Shown: piece after piece, positions 46,923 to 59,488 of the stretch
Position numbering within the stretch: position 1 is the stretch's first letter
Layout: each line of letters opens with the position of its first letter
Source: Cervus elaphus
Taxonomy: Eukaryota > Chordata > Mammalia > Artiodactyla > Cervidae
NCBI RefSeq assembly: GCF_910594005.1
Contig: NC_057843.1
Span: 32,957,001 to 33,021,000, forward strand
DNA: 64,000 bases
Direction of reading: 5' to 3'
Made by a program: the position numbers and the translations under genes
The notes under the pieces: model-generated
Databases searched by the model: none
What the model was told of the DNA's origin: nothing
Seen by the model: the letters and a program-made list of their open reading frames with translations, nothing else

Positions 46923-47904
46923 CACAGTCAAAATCATCAAGAGGTTTTCTTTACTCTATCTTAAGTCATTATTACTTAAAATGTATATCCTGTTGCTGGC
47001 AGTGACCTCTGGTGTCAAGTTTTACAGAATACATAGAAGATCAAGAGAGGACTGCAAAAGAGGAAAGTGATCAGTTCTGTTTCTATATTCTTTTGATTCT
47101 CTTTCTATGATTTTTTATTTGCTTCTTTAATTTTATTAGAGAGAATGAGAATGTTTTCTTCTTTGAATGGACTCAGCGGTGTAGTAAGTGTAGCTTGTTC
47201 TTTTTGGCTAGGTGAATATTGACTTAAACCTTCAGATGTTTAATAGTTAGGAGACCTTTGTCATGTCATTTTCTTTCTCTCTGTGCCTCAACTTTTTTGT
47301 GTATGGAAATAAAATAAGTATCTATTTAAGTATAAACACATACCAAGTATACTGCTTTACCTCACTCTCCTTGTAATTCCAAGATCTATGACAGCTCACA
47401 CAAAGTCACCTGCTCAGAAATCAAGGTCACTGCCACCTCATTAGAATATCAGAACTTGTATTAGAATGTACAGGAGATTAAAAAGTAGATAAAGGAAAAA
47501 TAAAATATTTCTGGATCAATGAGTACAGTTTTAAAAGTACTTCCCATTATTCTTTTTAAGATTTTCAATGTTTTACTAGTGCCAAAAACAACCAGAAATT
47601 ATTATTCTAGATTACTCTTCTTGCAGTGATTTATTGCAAGGCCGATTCATGTACAGGGTGATCCATTGTTTTTTAACCTCTTCTGTATCCGTATGTCTAT
47701 TTAATTTGAACTATAATTTTGACCACATATTGCATTATGATGAAGTTCTGTGTGACATGAGAATCATCTCTAATATTGCATTTGCATGATTTATAGGCCA
47801 GATTTCAGAGGTATTTGCTTCTTTTCTGTACCAACACTATTTTTCTTTCTTAAATTTTTGTGCTTTCCTTCCTAAGAATTTGAGAAAAATTTGCTGATCA
47901 CTAA
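46923..47904. other. Unassigned sequence
   Basis: About 1 kb of AT-rich DNA. No repeat or gene recognised. Confidence 0.4.
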
Positions 47905-48146
47905 TGCCTGGAAAATCCCATGGACGGAGGACCCTGGTAGGCTGTGGTCCATGGGGTTGCTAAGAGTCGGACACGACTGAGCGACTTCACTTTCACTTTT
48001 CACTTTCATGCATTGGAGAAGGAAATGGCAACCCACTCCAGTGTTCTTGCCTGGAGAATCCCAGGGATGGGGGAGCCTGGTGGGCTGCCGTCTATGGGGT
48101 CGCACAGAGTCGGACACGACTGAAGTGACTTAGCAGCAGCAGCAGC
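47905..48146 (+). mobile_element. BOV-A2 SINE, 5'-truncated
   Basis: Starts within the first monomer (tgcctggaaaatcccatgg), with the linker and full second monomer near consensus, ending in a CAG run. aatgcct occurs at 47903-47909 and 48147-48153, but it overlaps SINE sequence, so the target duplication is uncertain. Confidence 0.95.
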
Positions 48147-48154
48147 AATGCCTA

Positions 48155-48390
48155 TGACAGTACAGTAGAAAAGAGTACAGAGTCGAAATCAGATAGACCT
48201 GTGTCCAAATCCCAGTTGCAGCACACACTGATTCTGAGAGCTGGACACACTACATCGCACCTGTAAACCTAAGGTTTTCACTACTCCAATGAGACTGACA
48301 GGCGCTGCCATGCTTGGTCGTTATAACCCTGAGATAAAAAGCATCTGACACATAATAAGTACTCAACAACCAATAGTGCCATTATTAAAT
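48155..48390 (+). mobile_element. MIR SINE
   Basis: Sense MIR, diverged, with 'cagatagacctgtgtccaaa' near the start and 'ataataagtactcaacaacc' near the end. The BOV-A2 sits directly at its left edge. Confidence 0.65.
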
Positions 48391-50640
48391 GACTCTAAAT
48401 GGCAATGAATAAACCAATAAATGATGCAAGCATTGTGCCTCTTATTTGGGTCATTATTCTTTTTTTCTCCACCGTTCACCATAAGTGACCTATTTCTAAA
48501 GAAAATAAAGTATTGTTAGTAACCAGGATACAATTTTACACCACTGATCTCTTCCTTGTTTATCCTTTTGTCTTAACCTGCAACACATTGATTTGACCTT
48601 GTGCTAACCTACAGTGCTCTCTTTCTCTCTCTCCACACATGCATTTTAAACCTTAGGAAGCTAAATGAAATTTTTAAAAAGTTAAAAAGGAAACCATGAA
48701 GTGGAGATAACTGAGTAAAGACCTAATACAAAGGGTTTAGCTCATTTGAAAGTGTAGGTATCTAATAACCAACACATACATATTCTATTTCATACTTTAA
48801 ATTTTATTAGTTTCTGTTTACTTTCTCTACAGTAATTTCTACAAGAAAAAACTTTGTAATTCAATTAATATAAGATAGGAGAAGAACAATGAGCAAAGTA
48901 GATTAAAGACATAAGGCAATTGTTATTTTATCTAATTTCTCTATTTGATTGTAATCTGAGTTTTATTAAACTGAGTTGTGTGATGGATTTGGAAAATATT
49001 TTTTAAAATCTAATACATTATTATAGAATGTTTGGTTTAATTGCTTCTAGATTATGCCAAACCTAACAAAGCTTGCTTTTTTTTTTAACTGATTTTACTA
49101 CAAGCAATTGTGCTCTTAAAAACATGACCAAGATAATAGCCATTATAAAACATTTAGAAAGACACCAAAGCATTCTTTTCAACAGTTAGAAGATGTTTCT
49201 CTCCCTATTTCCATTAACCTTGTTTCCATTACTTTTCTGTACATTAATAAATATTTTCTGAACATCAATATATTATCATTCTGCTTTACCACATTTTGCT
49301 AATTTTCTAAAACTGAGGTTTTGCTTTTTAGGTACAAGGGGATGAAAGTCATAGCACTTTTTTTTTTTAAATTGCTACTTTGTCATTAGATAATATTTCA
49401 AGTATGATTGATAGTGAGTTATTTTATTATTTAACATTTTAATTATGTTAGTATATGGACACCTTCTAGAAATTCAAAGTACAAAAGTAACTTTTACATG
49501 ACAACTGATATTAGACCAACAGAATTTAAAATCTTATTAAATTTTATATATATAATCCTTAAATTATTATATTTTATATTAACTTTTACTAGTTATACTG
49601 CAAAACAGTAATTCTAGCAACTGTCTTGAACTGTCATAGAAAGAAGACAGAATTTATGAGAGCATTACTATTTCTCATTGAAGATCCCTTTAGATGGCAA
49701 TCAGTATGGGTATTCAGAATCCTGACTTGTTTGGGAAACAGTTTGCAGAGAGAATTCCAATAGCTGAATTTTGCTTTTAGCTTCTTCCAGGAATTGGATT
49801 CTGAGAATTGTAGAAAAGATTTAGTAAGGATATAGTATAAATCCTTTGACCTGAAGCTAATGCTTACTCTCAATGGTTCAATTGAAGATTCACCTAATTT
49901 ACAATATTAGGAAACATAATATGAAAAAAAGAGAATGTCCTTGAATTATAAAAGTTATTTTCATTTTCTATAGTTTTTTGACACTTATTTATTGAGCATG
50001 TGTTGACTAAGAGTATGGCCTGAGTATGATCACAAATTAATCATTTATAGATTGAAATCTCATTACCAGTGTCAATTTTAAGTTACAGAACTATAATATC
50101 TGGGTAACTTGGGTTTTTGGTTGAATAGTCACTAATTGAAATTGCTTGCCAGAGAATGAGACAACTTTATGAAAAAGTGAAATACATGTTTTTTACTCTT
50201 ATGGGTTTATTTTTAACATCTAGCTGTAACATCAGTCTTTAATATTATTCTATGTTAATAAATGTGAATTCATCTCATAAGGCCTCCTACATTGTTTAAA
50301 TGTTTTATGTTCCTTTGATAATATACTATCTGAAGTCTAAAATAGACATCTAACTTGATTTTTAAATGTAAATTTTTGAACATAAAGAAAGTGCAGAGAA
50401 GTGTCATGAGTTTTTAAGAACTTTTAAAATTACACATCTTCAAGATTGTACTTGTTTGGTTTAATGTAATAAAATGGTGATGTGTGGATTTTTTTTTTCC
50501 TAAACACTACAGAAAATAATTAAGTCATGACATCCAGGTTTAGCAACTCTTCTCCTAAATATGCATCTGTACATACCATTGATGTAAAGTTATGGTTACT
50601 TTTAGACATTTCAAATCTTTCTAGTGAGAAATATTCTGAA
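48391..50640. other. Unassigned AT-rich sequence, 2.2 kb
   Basis: No transposon of any age is recognised and the longest ORF (49634-49873, minus) has no motif. It is one of the longest repeat-free stretches of the window and may be single-copy DNA. Confidence 0.45.
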
Positions 50641-50836
50641 TTTGAGATGCTGAACTTCTACTAATGCTCTGGGCACTGACATGTATTCTAGCAAGATCAC
50701 ACAAGAATCCTTGGGACAGCTACTTCTGAACTCCACAATTGTGTTTGGACTAGTGTGCCATGAAGGAAGCCAACATTTTAGGCTATAAAGGATAAAATAT
50801 CACTTCACCATTTCCATCACTTTTCCTTAACATTAT

Positions 50837-51185
50837 GTATTAATTTTCTTTATTTTTGTCTGTGCCGTGTCTTCATTGCTGCTTGCACTTGTCTCTGGTT
50901 GTGGCAAGCAGGGACTACTCTGTAGCTGCAACGTGCAGGCGTCTCATGTTCTGGAGCATGGATTCTGCAGCACCCAGACTTTAGCAGGTGTGGCTTGCAG
51001 ACCCAGCCCTTGTAGCATGCAGGCTCAGTCACTGGAGTTCCCAGACTCTAGAGCATGGGCTCAGTACTTATGGCACACAGGTTTAGTTGTGCTGTGGCAT
51101 GTGGGATTTTCCCGGACCTGGGATTGAACCCACCTCTCCTTCATTGGCAGACAGAGTCTTTACCGGTGAGCCAGCAGGGAAGCCC
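50837..51185 (-). mobile_element. CHR-type cetartiodactyl SINE
   Basis: The antisense head (gtctttaccggtgagccagcagggaag, 51153-51179) is tRNA-like. The body (tgcagacccagcccttgtag ... ctgtagctgcaacgtgcagg) differs from Bov-tA and fits the older CHR family shared with whales and hippos. A T-rich reversed tail lies at 50837-50857. A perfect 13-bp target duplication, tccttaacattat, flanks it (50824-50836 and 51186-51198). Confidence 0.85.
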
Positions 51186-51198
51186 TCCTTAACATTAT

Positions 51199-51260
51199 TG
51201 AGCCTCAGTTTCCTCATCTGTAACAATGAAGGCATAGATGCCCACCTTTTACATTGTGAG
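51199..51260 (+). mobile_element. MIR fragment interrupted by the CHR SINE
   Basis: 'tgagcctcagtttcctcatc' (51198-51217) and 'tgtaac' are the MIR core. The matching upstream part lies before 50824, so the CHR insertion split a MIR. Confidence 0.6.
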
Positions 51261-51608
51261 TAGACGCTCTCTTACATATATGTTAATCAGGATAGGCTAG
51301 GTTACGTGACAATAAGAGTTAATCCCAGAATTCCAGTAGCTTATATCAAGGAGATATAGTTTTCCTTCATGCTATATGTCTATTGTCAACCGGCTGAGGA
51401 CTCCGTTTTTATAAGGCATACAGAATAACAAGAGAGTTCCCACTAGTGCAGAGCAGCTACAGACCTCATTGCATTGTCCTCAGAGAAACAAGTCTGTGGA
51501 GACTTCATCAGCTCAAATATTGCTAGTAGCTGTGTCAGAAGGAAAGAGAAGGCAATAAATCACACTTTGACTTCTAAAGACTTTTTCTCATATTATTTTG
51601 ACAACAGT
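51261..51608. other. Unassigned sequence
   Basis: No recognised element. Confidence 0.4.
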
Positions 51609-51622
51609 AAGTCATAATATTT

Positions 51623-51735
51623 TTGTTGTTCAGTTGCTAATTTGTGTCCGACTCTTTGAGACCCCATGAGCTACAGAGCACCAGGTTTGCCTGTCCAAAC
51701 TATCTCCCGGAGTTTGCTCAAACTCATGTTCATCA
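51623..51735 (-). mobile_element. BovB LINE stub, 113 bp
   Basis: Only the 3' terminus of BovB is present (ttgttgttcagttgctaatt ... ctcaaactcatgttcat). aagtcata at 51609-51616 and 51735-51742 is a likely target duplication, so this is a severely 5'-truncated insertion, not a deletion remnant. Confidence 0.85.
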
Positions 51736-51742
51736 AGTCATA

Positions 51743-52831
51743 TAATATGTCTAAATACAAAGGGGGGGATGCCTTTCTAGCATCTGATGAGATGGAAATT
51801 TATAATTAGTGAAAAGCTAATGATCTAATGATTATATGTAAAATTTATAGTTTAATGATAACCCATAGTAAGCGCTAATATCTTAGCTATTGTGAAAGGC
51901 TTTCACTCATTTATTCAACTGAATATCATTGAAAACATACTTATCCTAAGTACTGAGTTAGCTATTAGGAATATTTGGATGCATAAAATAAAATCTCAGA
52001 ACTTGAGGAAATTATTTTCCAGTGTATGTGTGTGTGTGCAGGGGAGGGGGGGTTGCTATCTTATTTTACCTCTCTTTCCAAATCATTTCAGCACAACTTT
52101 TTATTCCCCATGATCCATTTACAACTTCACCAGCAAAGATTATGCCTCAGTTAGGCTCTTTTCTCCAACACTAGTCATTTTTTCCATATAATTTGAATTG
52201 AAGTCCCATCTGAGATACTAATGTTTGTGTCTCACCGTACTTTATTTCATTTATCTTTAGTTCTCCTCTACCTTAGCTGTTAACCCTCACAGAGTCACCT
52301 TAGGGACTTGTCAACAAACAGCCCCCTCCAGCAAGTGTGATGCCATTTCCACCCCCACCAAAATCTCATCACACATATAACAGTTGCCCAAAGAGCAATG
52401 TAACATTAAGATGATATTAGCCTGCTGTCTTTTTTTTCGAACTCTCCCCACTCTCTGGGTCCACTTAACGTAATTTTAAGCTTACTTTACTTCTTCAATC
52501 ACTTTAGTGTTTTCCTTTTATTAATATTCTGATGTATTTAAATGTTTTACTGAATTGTCACCCTATGTTCAATTTTTAATCACTCTCACATAATAGTTTC
52601 CCACTCTAGCTCCTGGACGAATGAGCACTTTTAGAGAAAATTACAAAATGAGCAAATATGACCTAATATAAATACTTGCTTACTGGTCAGTCTGGCTTAG
52701 TGATCTTGTCTAATCTGTTCTATTTTACAAAGAAAATTAATGCATCACCATGAATTTACATTTTTTCCTTTTGCATGTACGTGTATGTCATTTCTCTTCT
52801 CCCTTCTTTTTTATATTATTCTATAAATCTT
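51743..52831. other. Unassigned sequence
   Basis: AT-rich, no repeat recognised except a short TG run and a G-rich stretch (52024-52052). Confidence 0.4.
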
Positions 52832-54664
52832 AAAGATATAATACCCATTTGAACGCAGAGTTCCAAAGAATAGCAAGGAGAGACAAGAAAGCCTTCCTCA
52901 GTGATCAATGCAAAGAAACAGAGGAAAACAATAGAATGGGAAAGACTAGAGATCTCTTCAAGAAAATGAAAGATACCGAGGGAATATTTCATGCAAAGAC
53001 AGGCTCAATAAAGTATAGAAGTGGTATGGAAATAACAGAAACAGAAGATATTAAGAAGAGGTGGCAAGAATACACAGAAGAACTATTAAAAAAAGATCTT
53101 CATGACCCAGATAATCACAATGGTGTGATTACTCCCCTAGAGCCAGACATCCTGGAATGTGAAGTCAAGTGGACCTTAGGAAGCATTACTATGAAAAGGC
53201 CAGTGGAGGTGATGGAATTCCAGTTGAGCTATTTCAAATCCTAAAAGGTGATGCTATGAAAGGACTGCACTCAATATGCCAGCAAATTTGGAAAACTCAG
53301 CAGTGGCCACAGGACTGGAAAAGCTCAGTTTTCATTCCAATCCCTAAGAAAGGCAATGCCAAAGAATGCTCAAGCTACTGCATTATTGCACTTATCTCAC
53401 ATGCTAGTAAAGTAATGCTCAAAATTCTCGAAGCCAGGCTTCAACAATACATGAAGCATGAACTTCCAGATGTTCAAACTGGTTTTAGAAAAGACAGAGG
53501 AACCAGAGATCAAATTGCCAATATCTGCTGGATCATTGAAAAAGCAAGAGAGTTCCAGAAAAACATCTATTTCTGCTTTATTGACTATGCCAAAGCCTTT
53601 GACTGTGTGGATCACAACAAACTGTGGAAAATTCTGAAAGAGATGGGAATACCAGACCACCTGACCTGCCTCTTGAGAAACCTGTATGCAGGTCAGGAAG
53701 CAACAGTTAGAACTGAACATGGAACAACAGACTGGTTCCAAATAGGAAAAGGAGTATGTCAAGGCTGTATATTTTCACCCTGCTTATTTAACTTATATGC
53801 AGAGTACATCATGAGAAATCCTGGGCTAGGGGAAGCACAAGCTGGAATCAAGACTGCCAGGAGAAATATCAATAACCTCAGATATGCAGATGACACCACC
53901 CTTGTGGCAGAAAGTGAAGAAGAACTAAAGTGCCTCCTGATAAAAGTGAAATAGGAGAGTGAAAAAGTTGGCTTAAAACTCAACATGAAGGAAACTAAGA
54001 TCATGGCATCTGGTCCCATCACTTCATGGCAAATAGATGGGGAAACAATGGAAACAGTGGCAGACTATTTTTTGGAGCTCCAGAATCACTGCAGATGGTG
54101 ACTGAAGTCATGAAATTAAAAGACACTTTTTCCTTGGAAGGAAAGTTATGACCAACCTAGACAGCATATTGAAAAGCAGAGACATTACTTTGTCAACAAA
54201 GGTCCATCTAGTCAAGGCTATGGTTTTTCCAGTAGGCATGTATGGATGTGAGAGTTGGACTCTAAGGAAAGCTGAGTGCCGAAGAATTGATGCTTTTGAA
54301 CTGTGGTGTTGGAGAAGACTCTTGAGAGTCCCTTGGACTGCAAGGAGATCCAACCAGTCCATTCTAAAGGAAATCAGTCCTGAATATTCATTGGAGGGAC
54401 TGATGTTGAAGCTGAAACTACAGTAATTTGACCACGTGATGTGAAGAGCTGACTCATTGAAATGACCCTAATGCTGGGAAAGTTTGAAGGCAGGAGGGGA
54501 AGGGGATGGCAGAGGATGAGATGGTTGGATGGCATCACCAACTCAATAGGCATGAGTTTGAGTAAACTCCGGGAGTTGGTGATGGATTGGAAGGTCTGGC
54601 GCGCTGCAGTCCATGGGGTTGCAAACAGTCGAACATGACTGAGCGACTGAACCAAACTGAACTG
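52832..54664 (+). mobile_element. BovB LINE, 1.8 kb, sense, with long RT remnant
   Basis: Sense copy from upstream of the RT (cgcagagttccaaagaatag) to its ctgaa-rich tail. It keeps the region between endonuclease and RT, the whole RT, and the C-terminal part. The endonuclease has been lost by 5' truncation. The 7-bp ataaatc occurs at 52823-52829 and 54665-54671 as a possible target duplication. Its coding state is described in the next entry. Confidence 0.93.
52849..53954 (+). pseudogene. BovB reverse transcriptase remnant, two frames
   Basis: ORF 52849-53244 encodes the linker before the RT (from NAEFQRIARRDKKAF), and ORF 53169-53954 (261 codons, the longest of the window) encodes the RT core. 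The second ORF shows motif A (FIDYAKAFDCVDHNKL), the GVCQGCIFSPCLFNLYAE block and the catalytic YADD (about 53884-53895). A single frame change at about 53190-53200 separates the two ORFs. The second ends at a TAG (53952-53954) that replaces a codon within the continuing similarity, which then runs on to about 54426. With no endonuclease and no start of its own it is not a functional gene, but the RT active site is intact on paper. Confidence 0.85.
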
Positions 54665-54671
54665 ATAAATC

Positions 54672-56289
54672 CTTTCTAATCCATTGAAAATGCTCAATTT
54701 TTTATCATTAAATCTAACTCTACTGCTTCCCACTGCCTATCATGTCTATTAATATTCCTTTTATCTTTAAAGTTATCCATTCTTAGAGTCATAAAATTTT
54801 TAAATCTAAATATAGCTTAAAGATTTTGTTTAAAATCTGGTTCAAATTTGCATTTTGCATGTATCTGTCAATACAACCTCCCCTAACATCTCACTAAAAT
54901 ACTCTTGCAATCTCAGAAGGAAATGAAAATTCACATGATTGACAAACACTATGTTTGGCACATAATCTATTACCAAAATCTGAAATACAGATGGACGTGA
55001 AGTAGGAAAAACTGGCAATAAGAAAAACAATATTAAAAACAGGAAATTTCCATCAAAATAACAGTCCTATTAGATTTGAGTTACAGTACTTTAAGATTAC
55101 ATCTCATTAAAAAGAAATCACCTAAAAAGTCATAATTTATGACAAAGGTCTTAAATTAGATCAATCTGAATACCTACGCCAACCGGGGATTTTGTCATTG
55201 TTTTTGTTTTAAGTTTTAAATGAAAAAATGAAAATATTTCATAATAGGTATACATTATTTTTTGCTATCTTTAGGTATACTAATAATATACAAAATAACT
55301 TTACTAATATTCTGCAGTGAATATGAAGTGCAACTATATTTTCAAGCCCATATTTTAAATAACCATGAAGCTGAAAGTAAAATAAAATTAACTTTCCTTT
55401 TCTAGGGTCACAACTTTGATGATGTACATATTCCTGAGGACTAATAAGAGATCTTTGGAAGTGGTTTTTGTTTGTTCTATTACTATTATTTCTCATCTTT
55501 TTTATAAGTATAAAGTCACCTACTTCTAAAAATAAAGCAAGTTATTTCAAGTGAAATGTATTTTCAGAGGATAAAGTTTTATCTCATAGTGAACAGTTTC
55601 CATCATTTCTTTTCCAAATGGCATATTTGTTTTGCCTTTTTTCTGAAATGTGACACAAGTGATAAGCCATTTTTTTCTGGAGGAGGAAATTTTTTCTCTT
55701 AAACAATAATCTTCAATAACTATGAAAAAGTGGGGCCCAGAGCACCTCTTATTTTAGAGTTCTAAGAAGTTAGTGAACAAAAACCACTTCAACTTTGTTT
55801 ACCCAACAGATCTTGTAAGTCCTTAGAGTTTAATGTAGATGATGAAGCATTTTCTTCCTTCTTGCTGATGACAGTTCTATGTCTTTTCCAAGGAGGCCAA
55901 CAAGCCAATGTGACATATTTTCATCTTCAAGTCACAGCACTTACCAGAAACAGGCAACAAGCCTCTCAAATTACATTTACACCGAAGTAGCAAGACAAGT
56001 GTAATCTAGCTATCAAAGGATGGTTCACTAAAGTGTTCCAACAATTGCCAACAAGGCCCAGGCATAATTTGTCTTGACTTGATTTAGACAGCCAAAGCAG
56101 TGTGAAAAGCGGCAATAGTCAAGTTACCCTTGTCTTTAAATACAGACATCATCACACAAGTTACTCTAAGGGCCAAGATCTAATGATGATTAATCTCAGT
56201 TTCCCAGAAGCTTAAAAATACGACTTTACAAACACTCAGTTCAAAAGAGGAGGCATGTTTTTAAAAAATATTTTTTGTCTGCTGTTGAT
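54672..56289. other. Unassigned sequence, 1.6 kb
   Basis: No repeat or coding sequence is recognised. Together with 57151-58720 it forms the least repetitive part of the window. Confidence 0.45.
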
Positions 56290-56301
56290 CTGGTTTAATT
56301 T

Positions 56302-56513
56302 ATGTTGTGTGTTTAGTCGCTCAGTCGTGTCTGACTCTTTGTGACCCCATGGATTGTAGCCCACCCGGCTTCTCTGTCCATGGGAATTCTCCAGGCAAGA
56401 ATACTGGAGTGGGTTGCCGTGCCCTCCTCCAGGGGATCTTCCCAACCCAGGGATTGAACCCATGTCTCCCACATTGCAAGAAGACTCTTTACCATCTGAG
56501 CCACCAGGGAAGC
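56302..56513 (-). mobile_element. Bov-tA SINE with target duplication
   Basis: Near-consensus antisense copy. ctggtttaattt (56290-56301) and ctgatttaattt (56514-56525) form a 12-bp target duplication with one mismatch. Confidence 0.95.
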
Positions 56514-56525
56514 CTGATTTAATTT

Positions 56526-56879
56526 CTAGAAACTCAATAACTTTTCCTGAGTATAAAATCAGTAGCACCTTTTAAAATTACAGTAGACTAAACTATATAG
56601 ATTCATAAACATTGGTCTATTTTTTATCTATAGCAAGGGCAATTTATGTGGTTCAATATGAAATTATTTGATTATAAATTATAGGGAGACTCTCAAGTTT
56701 TTCAAAAAAGAAAACTTCATTCCGAAAGCTTCAGTGACTAGCTCAGGGTCACATGCTAGTAATTGGTTGAGTGATTAGAATGATTACTCACCATCTTCTA
56801 TCAAGTCATACCAGAAATTTATTTTTTCACATGTCCCATTAATCTCATCAGCACTAGTTATTCCTTTTACATGTGATAC
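56526..56879. other. Unassigned sequence
   Basis: A short 'gctcagggtcacatgctagt' (56741-56760) hints at an antisense MIR core. The rest is unrecognised. Confidence 0.35.
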
Positions 56880-57150
56880 TCCACTCCTCCCCATTTATTA
56901 ATTCAAGCTCACCCTTCAGTTCTTGGACTAAGAAAGCCCACAACACAGAAGCCTATTCTGACAACACCACAAACTATATCAGATTCCCATTGTTTATCCT
57001 CCCTTCAAAAACCTCCTTCAAACTTTCACACTTGCAGTTACATAATGAATATAATACTTGGTTTGTTGCCTGTTTTTCATGCTAAACATAAGAGAACTCC
57101 ATAACAGGAATTGTGGCACTGGGTTCCATGATTCATGACTCAGTAAGGTT
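56880..57150 (+). mobile_element. L2 LINE 3' relic
   Basis: 'gaagcctattctgacaacac', then a mid-segment with 'ttcacacttgcagttacata', then 'gtttgttgcctgtttttcat' and 'ataacaggaattgtggcact' follow the L2 3' end in order. Confidence 0.55.
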
Positions 57151-58720
57151 CAGGTGTTCACTGTAGTTATTTAACACAAAATCATTCTTAGCATCCTGCA
57201 GGATGAGACTTTTAACCCCAAAGCAGTAAACTAGAGTAGGACTAATCTATTAAATCATTCAGTGAATTTTAGTAATCAAAAGAATGCAGAGGTTTTAACC
57301 CCTAGTATTAATACACACATTTAGATAAATAGTGTAAGTTTCCCTTCATGTTTAAAACACTAAAGGTTATAAAACTAATTTTTCACATTTAGTAACTGCT
57401 ATTTAAAATTGATTTCATAATATAAAATACTCAAAAAGCTACAACATATACATCTTGGGATGATCTACATGTAAATACCATGGGAATTCGTCATCATAAC
57501 TTTGGTAGAAAGGTAAATGTAAATATGTTTAGTTGGTAAAATCACATAATATGAATTTGCATCATATCTGCTTCCTTCTTTAATTTTATAGCAGCAGTGT
57601 CTTCACTAACTTTTAAGTAAACTTGTATTTCAACAAATTAATAGCATATAGTAAACCATCCAGTAAAGAAGCTAATTACTTGATTGTAAAATGAAATAGC
57701 AACAATTTCCCTACAGTGAAAGCTCCACCACTGTAATTAGGTTATGTCATACTTTACCTTGAAGAGAATATTAAAAACACAAGATAAGCCAAGCTATCCA
57801 CTATATTTTTCTATTTATAGTTTGATGCTAAATTGCTACCTTCATGTTAGAGCTAAGACATCAATAGCAGAACACCAAGGGCCTTTCTGATGCTCACTTC
57901 AATTTGCTTTGTGGATATTAATGTAAATATAGATCTCAAAAGAGAATGGTTTGCTGACTGATCATTTATCATTAAAGGGACTGATGAAATTTTTGATCAA
58001 TTGATGAAATACTTTATGGATAACAAATATTAGAAAACAAAGCAGCTGTAGGATTTTAACAATTGGTCAAGCAATTCTTCATATATATCCTCCTTTCTAG
58101 TGTTCTGCATATGTGAACATCAAATAAAATAGCCAGAAATGATGACTGATAAACTCTAAATAAAAATAAAATTACAGAAAATCATACGGGCTGATAAATT
58201 AATTAAATTTGTAAACTGCTAGTTACATTTCCAAATTGCTTACTTAAAAACTGAACAATCTTATCAAAAATAATATAATATATCCTTACATATATGAATA
58301 TGATTAGAAAAGGAAAAAAAAAAAGCCCTTGTCCTTCAAATCATCCAAATAAAATTTAAGTGATGGGTAAAGGAACAACATGGGTAAAGTAACTTCCCTT
58401 GGATGATGGCCTTCTTGGCTCTAAAATAGGTCACCTGTCAAGAAGAAGATGGATGTTTTCCTAGTCATTATTATACCATGTGTATCACAAGAATCAGATG
58501 CTCGGTGCAATGCAACTGCTACACTAATGGCATTCTGGTTTGCAACAGAATTTTTAAAGGAGATTTAAACATATGAAGGAGAGCTATCCCTTCTTTGTTT
58601 CACATTACTATAAATTGGATGATTCTTTGTTGATGAAGTTTAGTTTGCTTATTAAGAAGAAAAAGACAAACAAAACCCTAAGCACTTTCTGAATGTTGTA
58701 TAGAAAACTTGCAACATATT
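57151..58720. other. Unassigned AT-rich sequence, 1.6 kb
   Basis: No transposon, ORF or RNA gene is recognised. Confidence 0.45.
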
Positions 58721-59488
58721 CTTGTTCAGTCACTCAGTTTTGACACTTTGCAACCCCAAGGACTGCAGCACACCAGGCTTCCCTGTCCATCATCATCTCC
58801 CAGAGTTTGCTCAAATGCATGTCTGTTTCATTGGTGATATCATCCAACCATCTCATCCTCTGTTGTCCCCTTCTCCTCCTGCCTTCAATTTTGCCCAGCA
58901 TCAGGATGTTTACCAATGATTCAGCTGTTCATATCAGGTGGCCACAGTTTTGGAATTTCAGCTTCAACATCAGTGCTTCCAATAAATATTCAGGACTGAT
59001 TTCCTTCAGGATTGACTTGTTTGATCTCCTTGCAGTTCAAGGGACTCTCAAGAGTCTTCTCAAGCATCACAGTTCGAAAGCATCAGTTCTTTGGTGCTCA
59101 GCATTTTTTATTGCCCAACTCTCACACCCATACATGACTACTGGAAAAACCATAGCTTTGACTATATGGACCTTTGTAGGCAAAGTAATGTCTCTGCTTT
59201 TTAATTCACTGTCTAGGTTTGTCATAGCTTTTCTTCCGAGAAGCAAGTGTCTTTCAATTTCATGGCTGCAGTCACTGACCACACCAGTGATTTTGGAAAG
59301 AAAATAAAGTCTCTCACTGTTCCCTTGTTTCCCCATCTATTTGCCATGAAATGATGGGACTGGATGCCATATCTTAGTTGTTTGAATGTTGAGTTTTAAG
59401 CCAGATTTTCACTCTTTCTTCTCTTTCGCCTTCATAAAGAGGCTATTTAATTCCTCTTCACTTTCTGCCATTAGAGTGGTGTCATCTG

